Counted from the first letter of the stretch, positions 1-8,805 are shown. The stretch is 64,000 nt of DNA from Micrococcales bacterium (GCA_016703125.1 JADJCR010000005.1:1-64000), one strand, 5' to 3'. The notes: generated by a model not told the origin, from the sequence alone. Program-made: numbers and translations.

Positions 1-270
1 CGGTGAAGCGCCGCGGCAAGCTTCCCCGGCCGCGCGTGCCGGTCAGGACGGTCACGTCACCGGTCAGGGGGCGCTCCGCCATCCTGGCAGGGTGGTGGCC
101 ACCGCGGGCACGCCCGACAACGCCGGATCGGCCATCACCAGTCAAAGGAGCAGGCCGCATTGGCGCCGCCCGGCAGGAGGAGGACCGAACGGTCCGCATC
201 CTCCCAGATCCGCGATCAGCAACTCCCAGGCTCCCACACGGCCTTCTCCTCACGGCGGCTGCATCACCAC
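1..270. other. No supported gene left of the insertion element
   Basis: I see no recognisable gene here. Open frames exist on the plus strand, but their translations are Arg/Pro-rich and low in complexity, as expected from chance reading of GC-rich DNA. The stretch ends at the left inverted repeat of the IS1380-like element. It may belong to an integrated element that extends left of the window. Confidence 0.5.
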
Positions 271-294
271 CTAAGCCTGAATCCACCGGTGATC
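271..294 (+). repeat. Left terminal inverted repeat of the IS1380-like element
   Basis: The sequence starts CTAAGCCTGAATCCACC and matches the reverse complement of the right end with two mismatches and a 2-nt offset after CCACCG. It marks the outer left end of the element. Confidence 0.7.
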
Positions 295-396
295 TTGTTG
301 GGTGGGTCGGCGCGGTGACGTAGAAATGCCCCGCTGCTTGGGGAGAATGGGAGTTCTTCAGGCTTCCAATTCCACAAGGAGAGGGGCATCTCGTAG

Positions 397-1744
397 ATGC
401 AACTGTCTCACACCCCGGCGCGGTGTTCGGCGTCGTTCGATGAACCGAATCTGGTCGTGTCGGCCGGTCTGGTCCCGGCGCTGCGGCTGGCCGACAAGGT
501 CGGCCTTCCCGACCTGGCCGACGAGCATGTGACGGCAGGGTCCAACGCGGGGGCGAAGGTGATGTCCCTGGTGGCGGGGATGGCCGCCGGGGCGGACAGC
601 ATCGACGACCTGGACGTGCTGCGCCGCGCCGGGGCGGCACGGGTGTTCACCGGGGTGCGGGCCCCGTCCACGCTGGGTAGTTTCCTGCGCGGTTTCACGT
701 TCGGGCATGTCCGACAACTCGACGCGGTCGCCGCCCGCACCCTGACCGCACTGGCCACCGCCGCGCCGCTGCTACCCGGCATCGAGACCAGCTGTGTCAT
801 CGATATCGACGACACCGTCAAAGGGGTCTACGGACCGGGTAAGCAGGGCGCAGAATTCGGCTACACCAAGATCCGCGGACTCAACGCGCAGCTGGCCACC
901 ATCTCCACGCCGCAGGCGGCACCGGTGATCGCCGCGACCCGGCTGCGTCGCGGCGCGGCCCCGTCATCCCAGGGCGCGGTGCGGATGCTCCGGGATGCGA
1001 TCACCACCGCCCGCCGGTGCGGAGGCGGCCGGCCAGATTCTGGTCCGCGCGGACTCCGCCTACTGCTCCACGGCGATCCTGCAGGCGGTGTCGCAAGGCC
1101 GGTGCCCAGTTCTCGTGGGGATGCCACTGAACCCGGGTCCGCGCCGCGATCGCCACCATCGATGATGCCGCGTGGACCCGGATCGGTACCCGTGGGCGAT
1201 CCCCGACCCCGACACCGGCGAACTGATCTCCGCCGCGGAGATCGCCGAGATCCCGTTCACCGCGTTCACGTCCCGGCCGGCGGCCAAGCACGTCACCGCC
1301 CGGCTGATCGTGCGCCGGATCCCGGAACGCAACCTGCGCAAGTTGCAGGACCCGTTGTTCCCCGCCTGGCGGTTCCACGCCCTGTTCACCGACAACCCCG
1401 CCTCGCTGGTGGACGCGGAGTCGACCCACCGCGGCCACGCGATCATCGAGCAGGTGATCGCCGACCTGAAGAACTCCGCCCTGGCTCATCTGCCCTCCGG
1501 ACGGTTCCCAGCCAACGCCGCCTGGCTGGTCTGCGCCGCGATCGCGTTCAACCTCACCCGCACCCTCGGCGTGATCGCCGGCGGCACCCTGAGGAAGGCG
1601 ACCACGGCGACCATCCGCACCCGCCTGATCAACCTGCCCGCCCGGATCGCCTCCTCCGCCCGCAGACTCACACTGCGCCTACCCCGGGACTGGACCTGGG
1701 CAGCCCACTGGCAACGACTCTGGACCGCGGTCATGACCACCTGA
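397..1744 (+). pseudogene. IS1380-family DDE transposase, frameshifted
   Basis: This encodes the transposase that would catalyse transposition through a DDE active site. The N-terminal half reads from ATG 397 in one frame to about 1020 and includes DIDDTVKGVYG (first catalytic Asp) and KQGAEFGYTK. The motif RADSAY (second Asp) lies in another frame near 1055. The C-terminal half runs from about 1190 to 1744 and includes HRGHAIIEQVIADLKN with the catalytic Glu. At least four small indels lie between about 1020 and 1190, so no intact protein can be made as written. The joined length, about 450 residues, fits the family. This gene is dispensable, so genuine decay is as likely as sequence error. 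Confidence 0.8.
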
Positions 1745-1887
1745 CCCCAGCACTCAAGCCACTACCCATCGACCATGGAAGGTACCCCCGTGGAAAGGCC
1801 GGGGAACACCGGCAGATCCCCCACGCCCACCAGCCACAACCCGGGGCATCAGCACCGATCAAGCCTCAGACACCCGACTCCACGAAA

Positions 1888-1910
1888 CTGATCGGTGGAT
1901 CGAGGCTAAG
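1888..1910 (-). repeat. Right terminal inverted repeat of the IS1380-like element
   Basis: Read on the minus strand it starts CTTAGCCTCGATCCACCG, matching the left terminus. It lies 144 bp downstream of the transposase stop. Confidence 0.7.
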
Positions 1911-2158
1911 CCCGCCGATTACGTATTGGAATGGCTAGTCGTGACCCTGGTGACCCGAGCAGGTGCCTGCCGCAGACCGCCGTGCCCGCACGTCACACCG
2001 CCGCGAAGTGGGGCGCTTAGCTTAGCTCGCCGTGTTCCATCCCTCGCACCTCGACCAACCGTCCCCCAGGAACAGCAGCGCCTCGTCGGGACTGGACGGC
2101 GGCCGACCGGACGACCACCACTCGGCTCGTCTCGACGACGAGCGGGACCTAAGCGCCG

Positions 2159-2578
2159 GTGGATGCCTGCTCACGGCACTCGCTGACCCGGTTGCGGGCG
2201 CACCGTGAGGACCAGGACGCCGAGCGGGAACTCGTCGGAGTCGGATACTCCGATCACGGACTGGTGTTCGCCAACGTCGACGGGACACCCATCTACCCCG
2301 AAGGCGTCTCCAGGACGTTCAAGGAGCAAGCCGTAGCGCATGGCCTGCCGCCGATCCGCCTGCACGACGCCCGCCACACATGGGCGACTCTGGCGCTGCA
2401 ATCGGGTGTGTATCCGAAGGTGGTTCAGGAACGCCTGGGACACGCCTCGATCACGATCACATTGCAGACGTACTCCCACGTCATCCCGTCGATGCATGAG
2501 GATGCCGCCGAGACCGTGGCCAGCATGATCAGGGCGGCCGGGGACACGAAAGGGGGCCCGCTGGCTGCCGCCCGTTAG
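2159..2578 (+). pseudogene. Tyrosine recombinase/phage integrase, C-terminal fragment
   Basis: Only the catalytic C-terminal domain of a site-specific integrase remains, about 130 residues where a full protein has 380-420. Visible parts are LTRLRAHRE, the HDARHTWATLAL box (H and R of the active site), ERLGHASITIT (LGH) and the nucleophile region QTYSHVIPSMHED with the catalytic Tyr. The region upstream (1911-2158) has no readable core-binding domain, although GPKRR just before the fragment may be an out-of-frame remnant. It lies 61 bp from the 3' end of tRNA-Leu, the classic attachment position for such enzymes, so it is probably a relic of an integrated phage or island. Confidence 0.75.
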
Positions 2579-2639
2579 ATGCACGTTAGATATGGGCCAA
2601 GTCCATTCAGGAAATGCCTGGTCAGATCCCGATTGTTTG

Positions 2640-2725
2640 TGTCCGAGGGGGGATTTGAACCCCCACGCCCCGTTAAGGGCACTAGCACCTCAAGCTAGCG
2701 CGTCTGCCTATTCCGCCACCCGGAC
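2640..2725 (-). tRNA. tRNA-Leu (anticodon GAG)
   Basis: The minus strand folds as a class II tRNA. The 7-bp acceptor stem pairs GTCCGGG with CTCGGAC. The anticodon stem CTAGC/GCTAG holds loop TTGAGGT, giving anticodon GAG (CUC/CUU). It has a long variable arm and T-loop GGTTCAAATCC, with discriminator A at 2640. CCA is not encoded. Its 3' end points at the integrase fragment, so the 3' part of the gene is a candidate attachment site. Confidence 0.95.
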
Positions 2726-2756
2726 CGGTTGGGGTTCCAAGACTAGCAAGCCCATT

Positions 2757-3291
2757 TCAGGGACCGTGACTGGTGAGGGGGGTGCGCGCGATCACCTCGT
2801 ACGACGGCCTAGGGCCGGTTGTGGAACGCACCAGGGTCACCTCGTCGGGGATCCAGGTGGGGATCGGAACGACGCCAGGTCAGCAGCGGCGCGGGCCAGT
2901 TGCCGCCTGCCAGTTGCGGTGCGCGAACGCGCTACGGTCACGTGTCCGCGGAACCGTCGCTCATCCGAACCCATACCCCGCTGCGCCTGTGCGGCCACCG
3001 TTGCCAGCCAGCCGGAGTCGGACACGCCGATCCACAACACCGGCCCGAACATGCCGCTGCCGTCGAGCTGCAGGGCGCCGGCCGCCGCCGCAGGTTGCCG
3101 CCCGAACCGTTCGACGCACCGATGCTCGTCGCGGTCGCCGAGGGAAGGCGAGCGTGATGTGCCACCTGTCGGGTGTCTGCCAGCGCAGTTCGGGATAGGC
3201 CCCGGACAGGGTTCCAGGGCACGGCCAGCGCGTCCACCGCTTCCAGCGACGGCCATACGGCAACGAACAGCCGGAGGTCACCGGTTCGGCT
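2757..3291 (-). CDS. thpR: RNA 2',3'-cyclic phosphodiesterase (2H family), frameshifted
   Basis: This is a 2H-family phosphoesterase (ThpR/LigT), an enzyme acting on RNA 2',3'-cyclic phosphates. Both catalytic HxT/S motifs are visible but in different frames: RWHITLAF near 3160 and RGHVTVARSR near 2950. FVAVWPSLEAVDAL, the usual N-terminal strand, lies near 3250, and DEVTLVRS, the usual C-terminal strand, lies near 2845. Reassembly needs at least three frame changes. The joined length of about 175 residues fits the family. The start is uncertain because no good ATG or GTG is in frame before FVAVWPS. The gene is divergent from the M20 peptidase. Either it is a pseudogene or the sequence here is poor; the neighbouring peptidase has the same problem. 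Confidence 0.65.
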
Positions 3292-3326
3292 GTTCAGCCC
3301 GGTGCGCCCGATGGCACAGTGACACC

Positions 3327-4617
3327 ATGACGTCGACGGTAGCCCGGGTCTGTTCCGAACTCATTCAACTCGACAGCTCCAACTACGGCGACGGTTCGGG
3401 ACCGGGGGAGGCGTCTGCGGCTGAGTTCGTGGAGGCGTTCCTGCAGGGGGCGGGGCTGGATCCCCACCGTTTCACCACGACTTCCGCGCAGCGGCAAGGT
3501 GTGGTCTGCCGCGTTCCCGGGCAGGACCCCGCGGCACCGGCGCTGGTGCTTCACGCGCACCTCGACGTGGTCCCTGCCATCGCTGCTGACTGGTCGGTCC
3601 CGGCCTTCGAGGGGTCATCCGACGGCATGGTGTGGGGCCGGGGAGCGGTGGACACCGAAGGACATGGACGCCATGATCCTCACCGTGGTCCAGGACTGGC
3701 AGCGGCAGGGGACTCGGCCCCGACGGGACATCGTGCTGCTGTTCCTGCCGGACGAGGAGGCGGGTGGCCGTCATGGTGCCCACTGGGTGGTGGACAACCA
3801 TCCCGAGTTTCTCGATGGTGTCACAGAGGGGTAGGAGAGGTCGGGGATTCTCGCTGGAACTGGCCAACAAGAAGCGCCTCTACATGATCGAGACTGCGCA
3901 GAAGGGGCTGGCCTGGCTGCGCCTGCGGGCCTCGGGCACAGCGGCCCACGGATCGATGATTGCCGACGACAACGCCGTGACCAGACTGGCGCGCACCATC
4001 ACCCGGATCGGTGAGCACCGGTTCCCGCTGCAACTGACGCCGACCGTGGAGCAATTCCTCGCCCAGGCGTGTGAGGCTGCCGGGGTCACCTTCGACCCAC
4101 GCGATCCGGAAGCGGCCCTGACCGAACTCGGTCCGTTGGCCCGCATGATCGGTGCCACCCTGCGGCACACCGCGAACCCCACCATGCTCGTCGCCGGCTA
4201 CAAGAACAACGTCATCCCCGGGAGGCCGAGGCGGTCGTCGACGCCCGCTTCCTGCCCGGCCTGGAGGCGGACTTCTTCGCCCAGTTCGATGCGCTGCTGG
4301 AGCCCGGGGTCACCTATGAGCCGGAGGTCCTCGATATCAGCCTCGAGACGACTTTCGATGGAGATCTCGTGCAGGGGATGGTCGCCGCGCTGATGGCTGA
4401 GGACGCCGACGCCGTGCCGGTCCCGTACACCTTGTCCGGGGGGACGGACGCCAAGGCGCTGTCCCGGCTGGGCATCCGGTGCTTCGGGTTCGCCCCGCTG
4501 CAGTTGCCTGCTGATCTCGACTTCACGGCACTGTTCCACGGGATCGACGAACGCGTTCCGGTCGACGCCCTGGAGTTCGGTGTGCGCGTGATGGACCGCT
4601 TCCTGCGTTCGGCCTGA
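3327..4617 (+). CDS. M20-family metallopeptidase (dipeptidase/ArgE-like), frameshifted
   Basis: This is a zinc-dependent amidohydrolase of the M20/M25/M40 group, cytoplasmic, cleaving small peptides or N-acyl amino acids. It starts at ATG 3327 (MTSTVARVCSELIQ). Metal ligands are seen in HAHLDVVP (first His and Asp), GRGAVD followed by KDMDA (bridging Asp) and LPDEEAGG (Glu pair). The dimerisation domain (GTAAHGSM) and C-terminal SGGTDAKAL follow. Three indels interrupt it, near 3657, 3840 and 4222; the last is a short G run (CCCGGGAGG). The joined length of about 430 residues is normal for the family, so I treat it as one gene with probable sequence errors. Confidence 0.75.
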
Positions 4618-4841
4618 GGGCGGCTGCGCTCGCTTCGCTTGCGACAGCACCGCCCCCGCCGCGAGCGGGCATTCGCGTCCCCGTGCCCATACCCGTAGTC
4701 GGCGACACGCTGGCCTCAGCCCAGGGAACGAGGACTTCGTGGTGTGTCGCGAAATTCCGTCTCCTTGGTCATGGACGCCGGGTCCGCCTGAGCGGAGCAT
4801 GTCGCATGTAGGGAAGGCTTACCAATCCGACAGAAGGCAAG

Positions 4842-5240
4842 ATGACCACCAAGGCCACGATCCGCAACTCGATCGCTGTCGCCGCTGTCACGATCGCCGC
4901 CCTGGCAGGCTTCGCCCCGGCGGCCAACGCCGCCGCCAAACCGGCCACGACGAAGGTCATCATCGAGCCCGAGTCGAGGAGCTTCTTCGGCTACGTCAAG
5001 AGCCGCAAGCTCAGCTGCAAGGACGGGCGCAAGGTCGTCCTGTTCGAGCAGCTCGGTGCCACCCAGGACCCGCGCAACGACACGCGCGTCGTCTCGGACA
5101 TCGCCCAGGCCAACAACGATGGCTATCAGTGGAACATGGGCAACCCGGGCCTCGAATCCGGCATGCTCTACTACGCTCGTGCCACCCGCATTCCGGGCTG
5201 CAAGCCCGCGAACAGCGTCACCATGGCGGCCCAGGAGTAG
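4842..5240 (+). CDS. Small secreted single-domain protein, unknown function
   Basis: I do not recognise a named family. The 132-residue product starts with a signal peptide: a basic N-terminus (MTTKATIRNS), a hydrophobic core (AVAAVTIAALAGFAPA) and a likely cleavage after ANA near residue 30. The mature part is about 100 residues of alternating polar and hydrophobic strands with FFGYVKS, GRKVVLFEQ, DGYQWNMGN and YYARATRIPGC. Two Cys, in KLSCKDG and IPGCKP, could form a disulfide across the domain. This layout resembles small extracellular beta-sandwich domains seen in other actinobacterial secreted proteins. The start is supported by a purine-rich stretch (AGAAGGCAAG) just before ATG 4842. 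Confidence 0.6.
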   Translation: MTTKATIRNSIAVAAVTIAALAGFAPAANAAAKPATTKVIIEPESRSFFGYVKSRKLSCKDGRKVVLFEQLGATQDPRNDTRVVSDIAQANNDGYQWNMGNPGLESGMLYYARATRIPGCKPANSVTMAAQE

Positions 5241-5620
5241 GGCGGGCGCTGGACTTCCGGCAGTCCCGTCGCGGCCATGCGGCGGCCTCGGACTCGTTCC
5301 CTTCCCGTTTCCATCAGTCGCTCGGAGGTGGGGACCGGGTGGGCCCCCGATGGTGGACGACCGCGAGGCTACTGGGACACAGCCACGGTCTGAGGAAGTG
5401 GGACCAAGGCGTCGTCGTGGGTTCCGCGGATGCCAGTGCTGCGCCGCACCTTCGGCAGCCGCACGTGACTGCTCGACCTCAAGGAGGTCACCGCACCGGC
5501 GCTGCGCGGGGTGGATCCGGTGGTCTTGGGGTCAAATGCAGGTCGGTGGAGGGCGTGCTCTCCTGCTGGCTCAGAACCCGGGTACTTTGCCCAGCTTCGC
5601 GTAACGAGACGGAACGACCA
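5241..5620. other. Gene-poor stretch between the secreted protein and the tRNA cluster
   Basis: I see no supported gene. Open frames on both strands are shadows without recognisable motifs. The right edge passes into the conserved 3' flank of tRNA-Val (5621-5712). Confidence 0.5.
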
Positions 5621-5712
5621 ACTCACCAGATCCGGCTCGAGTTCGAACGCATATTGGCACGGCCGTGTTTGATCTTGCCGGAATGTGCCTCTGACCAGGC
5701 ATTTCACTTGGG
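5621..5712 (-). repeat. Conserved 3' flank of tRNA-Val(GAC), paralogous to 8878-8970
   Basis: Read downstream of the tRNA on the minus strand, this begins with GTGAAATGCCTGGTCAGAGG, continues CACATTCCGGC, has a variable middle, and ends with GAGCCGGATCTGGTGAGT. The same blocks at nearly the same spacing follow the other tRNA-Val gene on the plus strand (8878-8970). It could be part of a duplicated tRNA unit or a functional 3' trailer. Confidence 0.75.
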
Positions 5713-5784
5713 TGGGCGATACTGGGTTCGAACCAGTGACCTCTTCCGTGTCAAGGAAGCGCGCTACCACTGCGCCAATCGCCC
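5713..5784 (-). tRNA. tRNA-Val (anticodon GAC)
   Basis: The minus strand gives acceptor GGGCGAT/ATCGCCC with discriminator A, anticodon stem CTTCC/GGAAG and loop TTGACAC (anticodon GAC, reading GUC/GUU), and T-loop GGTTCGAACCC. Outside the anticodon arm it is nearly identical to tRNA-Val(CAC) at 8806. It is last in a Gly-Cys-Val cluster on the minus strand, an arrangement common in Actinobacteria. Confidence 0.96.
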
Positions 5785-5798
5785 TGATGGTATGTGCG

Positions 5799-5869
5799 AG
5801 GTGGAGACGGGATTCGAACCCGTGTAGACGGCTTTGCAGGCCGTTGCCTCGCCTCTCGGCCACTCCACC
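5799..5869 (-). tRNA. tRNA-Cys (anticodon GCA)
   Basis: The minus strand gives acceptor GGTGGAG/CTCCACC with discriminator U, as expected for tRNA-Cys. The anticodon stem ACGGC/GCCGT carries loop CTGCAAA (anticodon GCA), and the T-loop is GGTTCGAATCC. It is the middle gene of the Gly-Cys-Val cluster. Confidence 0.96.
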
Positions 5870-5889
5870 AGAAGCCGCGTGGCCTCTCG

Positions 5890-5962
5890 AGCGGACGACG
5901 GGATTCGAACCCGCGACCCTCACCTTGGCAAGGTGATGCGCTACCAGCTGCGCTACGTCCGC
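5890..5962 (-). tRNA. tRNA-Gly (anticodon GCC)
   Basis: The minus strand gives acceptor GCGGACG/CGTCCGC with discriminator U, anticodon stem TCACC/GGTGA and loop TTGCCAA (anticodon GCC), and T-loop GGTTCGAATCC. It is the first gene of the Gly-Cys-Val cluster and diverges from pabB. Confidence 0.96.
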
Positions 5963-6054
5963 GATTACGCCGGGCCTCAACCCAACGAGGAACAGCATAA
6001 CGGCTGGCGCCGGGTCGGCGGGCAGTGGGTGCGGGGGAGAGGACAGGATGAAGC

Positions 6055-7050
6055 GTGCCCACCATCGATCCCTGCGCGTACTTCCCGGGACTGGCCGCGC
6101 ACGGGCTGGAGGAGGTGTCGTACGACCTGGCGGCCCTTGAAACGGGGGGCCGCTGGGCCGTGGCTGTGGGGTTCGAGGGCGCCGTGGTGTGCGCCCGCTT
6201 CGGCCGGTGGACCACCGAGCCGGCACCCCCGGCACCGTGGCCCGGCGTGCGCGGTCCGTGGTCGTCGTCGCTGGACCGGCAGGGCTACCAGCGCGCGGTG
6301 GGGGTGGTGCGGGAGCAGATCGCGCGGGGCTGGGTGTACCAGGTGAACCTGTGCCGGGTGCTCGAGGCTGACAGCCCCGCGACGGACCTGCTGGGTCTGC
6401 ACGGGAGCCTTGCCGCCATGCGAGGGGCGTTTTCCGGGTTGTTGCAGTTGCCGGAGCACGGTGTTCACATCGCGTCGGCCTCGCCCGAGCGGTTCCTGAG
6501 CCGTGCCGGGAGCCGGATGTCGTCGAGTCCCATCAAGGGCACCGCCAGCAACCCGGACGGGTTCCTGCCCAAGGACCGCGCGGAGAACATCATGATCGTG
6601 GACCTCGTCCGCAACGACCTCGGCCGCGTGGCGGCGGTGGGCTCGGTGGCCGTACCGGACCTGATGCGTGTGCAGCGCTATCCGGGCCTGTTCCACCTTG
6701 AGAGCACCGTGACTGCCGACGTGCCGAGCGGGTCGTGGCCGCAGATCTTCGGTGCCACCTTCCCGCCGGGAAGCGTGTCCGGGGCGCCCAAGGTGTCCGC
6801 ACTGCAGGTGATCCAGGAGGTCGAGCCCGTCCCGCGACAGTGGTACTGCGGAGCCTTCGGGTGGGTGGATGCGGACGCCGGGCGCGCCGAACTGGGCGTG
6901 GCCATTCGCACGTTCTGGCTGGACACCGGCCGCCTGCGGTTCGGCACTGGCGCGGGGATCACGTGGGGGAGCGACCCGGCGGGGGAGTGGCAGGAGACGG
7001 TGTTGAAGGCGCAGCGTCTCATACGCATCGCGGAGTCCGTGGCAGGGTAG
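6055..7050 (+). CDS. pabB: Aminodeoxychorismate synthase component I (chorismate-binding)
   Basis: This enzyme converts chorismate plus ammonia to 4-amino-4-deoxychorismate, the first step to p-aminobenzoate and folate. The 331-residue protein covers the chorismate-binding domain: QVNLCRVLEA, ASASPERFL, SSPIKGTASN, ENIMIVDLVRNDLGRV, FPPGSVSGAPKVSAL and TGAGITWGSDP are all characteristic. SPIKGT carries the Lys typical of PabB, where anthranilate synthase TrpE usually has a different residue. It is shorter than Escherichia coli PabB because the N-terminal subdomain is reduced. GTG 6055 is preceded by GGAGAGGACAGG. pabC begins 5 nt after its stop, which strongly supports the pathway. A separate glutaminase component (pabA) is not in the window. 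Confidence 0.88.
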   Translation: MPTIDPCAYFPGLAAHGLEEVSYDLAALETGGRWAVAVGFEGAVVCARFGRWTTEPAPPAPWPGVRGPWSSSLDRQGYQRAVGVVREQIARGWVYQVNLCRVLEADSPATDLLGLHGSLAAMRGAFSGLLQLPEHGVHIASASPERFLSRAGSRMSSSPIKGTASNPDGFLPKDRAENIMIVDLVRNDLGRVAAVGSVAVPDLMRVQRYPGLFHLESTVTADVPSGSWPQIFGATFPPGSVSGAPKVSALQVIQEVEPVPRQWYCGAFGWVDADAGRAELGVAIRTFWLDTGRLRFGTGAGITWGSDPAGEWQETVLKAQRLIRIAESVAG

Positions 7051-7054
7051 GCCT

Positions 7055-7876
7055 GTGTGGTGCTGGATCAACGGCGTGACAGGCCCGGTCGCGCAGGCGT
7101 CAGTCAACGTCCTCGACCACGGTTTCACCGTTGGCGACGGTGTCTTCGAGACGCTGAAGACCGTCGACGGCGTGCCGTTCGCCCTGACCCGCCATCTGCA
7201 CCGTCTGAACCACTCCGCCACCGGGCTGGGCCTGCCCGCCCTCGACCCCGATGCGGTGCGGGCAGCCGTGGCTGATGTGCTGGCGATACAGACGTATCCA
7301 CTGGGGGTGCTGAGGATCACTTACACCTCGGGCCCGGGACCGCTGGGGTCACAGCGGGGTGACCAGGGAACGACGCTGGCGGCCGTGAGCATGCCGGGAT
7401 CCCCGTGGCCGCCAACGACCCGGATCGCCACCAGTCGCTGGCGGCGCAACGACAGATCGGCGCTGGTGGGGTTGAAGACGACGTCCTACGCCGAGAACGC
7501 CGTGTGTCTCGCGCACGCCAAGGCGGCAGGAGCCAGCGAGGCGATCCTGGCCAACCTCGCGGGAGCTCTGTGCGAGGGAACGGGTAGCAACGTGTTCATC
7601 GTGGTGAACGGGGAGGTGATCACCCCACCGTTGTCGGACGGTTGCCTGGCGGGGATCACGCGCGATCTGGTCGTGCTGTGGTGCGACGTGAGTGAACGCT
7701 CCGTTCCTATGTCAGCACTCGCGTCCGCGGACGAGATCTTCCTCACATCGAGCACGCGGGACGTCCACCCGGTGCATCAGGTCGATGAGCGGGTCCTGGC
7801 AGCGCCTGGACCCGTGACCGCCCACATCGCGACCGTGTTCGCCGCCCGGAGCCGCCTCGACCCTGATCCGCCGTGA
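7055..7876 (+). CDS. pabC: Aminodeoxychorismate lyase, PLP class IV aminotransferase fold
   Basis: This enzyme probably splits 4-amino-4-deoxychorismate into p-aminobenzoate and pyruvate. The 273-residue product has the class IV fold: VLDHGFTVGDGVFETL near the N-terminus, the PLP Lys in GLKTTSYAENAV, and CEGTGSNVFIV plus TPPLSDGCLAGITR for phosphate binding. ITR.L at the end of this motif and DEIFLTSSTRDV are shared with D-amino-acid and branched-chain aminotransferases, so the name rests on the neighbour pabB. GTG 7055 follows the pabB stop by 4 nt, so the two are surely cotranscribed. Its stop abuts the stop of ssgB on the other strand with no gap. Confidence 0.85.
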   Translation: MWCWINGVTGPVAQASVNVLDHGFTVGDGVFETLKTVDGVPFALTRHLHRLNHSATGLGLPALDPDAVRAAVADVLAIQTYPLGVLRITYTSGPGPLGSQRGDQGTTLAAVSMPGSPWPPTTRIATSRWRRNDRSALVGLKTTSYAENAVCLAHAKAAGASEAILANLAGALCEGTGSNVFIVVNGEVITPPLSDGCLAGITRDLVVLWCDVSERSVPMSALASADEIFLTSSTRDVHPVHQVDERVLAAPGPVTAHIATVFAARSRLDPDPP

Positions 7877-8311
7877 TCAGACCCCGGGTTCGCCCAGCAG
7901 ATCCGCGATGAGGTCGTCGATGTCGAGGTGGTCGGTTTCGCGTCCCTCCGGGACGACCTCGTAGGAGCGCTGCAGGAATGCCATGACGTCTTCGGCAGGG
8001 GCTTCCAGCAGCGCCTCGCCCGTGGGCGAGCGCAGGGAGATGCAGACGACCCGGCCATCGTCGCTCGTACCGGGCCAGCAGGTCACGTCACCTTCGCCGA
8101 CGGGTCGGGTCATGCCGCCCTGGAGCAGATCCCGGGCGAAGACCCACCGCACACTCGCTTCGGCACCGACGAAATCGACGGTGACAGCCAGCGGCTCATG
8201 GGCGGAGTAGTTGAAACTGGCCGGCAAGGGCACGTCCACATCGGACCCCAGCACCAGGGTGAGTGTGAGGTCAGCCGTCACAATGGCCGGAATGGGACCT
8301 GTTTGCATCAT
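7877..8311 (-). CDS. ssgB: SsgA/SsgB-family sporulation and cell-division regulator
   Basis: SsgB-like proteins (SALPs) guide FtsZ to division sites in sporulating actinobacteria and exist, with less clear roles, in many non-sporulating relatives. The 144-residue product matches the family in length and in conserved segments: SFNYSAHEPLAVTVDF, VRWVFARDLLQGGM, GEGDVTCWP and SLRSPTGEALLEAPA. It has no membrane segment or signal. Of the paralogues, the short form without extra domains best fits SsgB, the most widespread member. The gene stands alone, convergent with pabC, with an ATG start at 8311. The second codon is also ATG, so the start may shift by one residue. Confidence 0.85.
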   Translation of the reverse strand: MMQTGPIPAIVTADLTLTLVLGSDVDVPLPASFNYSAHEPLAVTVDFVGAEASVRWVFARDLLQGGMTRPVGEGDVTCWPGTSDDGRVVCISLRSPTGEALLEAPAEDVMAFLQRSYEVVPEGRETDHLDIDDLIADLLGEPGV

Positions 8312-8382
8312 CGCCTCCAGGGAATATGACCTCCATGTTGTGCCCTTTCGTTCCTTGTCGGAACCGAATTAGGCTGTGAGGC

Positions 8383-8784
8383 GTGACACAGACCCATTCC
8401 GCGGCCCCGTGGAACCAGCGCTTCCGGGGCTGGTTCCGGCGGCATTGGCTGCTGGACACCGCGTGGCGGATCACTGTGTTCGTGGTGGGTGTGACCCTCA
8501 TGTGCGTCGGTGTCATGCTCCTCGTGCTGCCCGGGCCGGGGTGGGCGATGATCGCCCTGGGTCTGATCGTGCTCGCCTCGGAGTATGTATGGGCCCAGCG
8601 TCTTCTGGCTCCCGTGCGCCAGAAGTTGCGGGCCGCGAAGGCAAAGGCCCAGAACCCGCAGTACCGCACCCAGGTGCGCGCGTTGTCGGCCGGTGCCGTC
8701 GTCCTGATGGCCGCGGCTGCTGGCGCGTACCTGTGGCGGTACGGTCTCACCCTGGATGGCGTGCGGGGGATGTGGCCCCTGTGA
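8383..8784 (+). CDS. TIGR02611/PGPGW-type small membrane protein
   Basis: This is an inner-membrane protein of unknown function. The 133-residue product has a hydrophilic N-terminus, two closely spaced hydrophobic segments around residues 26-65 separated by the signature LPGPGWAMIALGL, and a third hydrophobic stretch near residue 100 (ALSAGAVVLMAAAAGAYLW). The Arg/Lys-rich linker QKLRAAKAKAQN between them is probably cytoplasmic. GTG 8383 is chosen because it is the first start after the divergent ssgB region. It is followed 21 bp later by tRNA-Val(CAC). Confidence 0.75.
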   Translation: MTQTHSAAPWNQRFRGWFRRHWLLDTAWRITVFVVGVTLMCVGVMLLVLPGPGWAMIALGLIVLASEYVWAQRLLAPVRQKLRAAKAKAQNPQYRTQVRALSAGAVVLMAAAAGAYLWRYGLTLDGVRGMWPL

Positions 8785-8805
8785 GGTAGAGTGATGCCAT
8801 TCACC

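Larger units (their letters stand above)
271..1910 (+). mobile_element. IS1380-family insertion sequence, decayed
   Basis: The element is about 1.64 kb, the usual size for IS1380, and contains one transposase gene in forward orientation. Its ends carry imperfect inverted repeats: AGCCTGAATCCACCG on the left (273-287) and AGCCTCGATCCACCG on the right (reverse complement, about 1894-1908), which agree at 13 of 15 bases. I could not find a convincing target-site duplication. The transposase has several frameshifts, so the copy is probably immobile unless the frameshifts are sequence errors. It sits about 250 bp from an integrase fragment and 730 bp from tRNA-Leu, which fits an accessory region. 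Confidence 0.75.
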
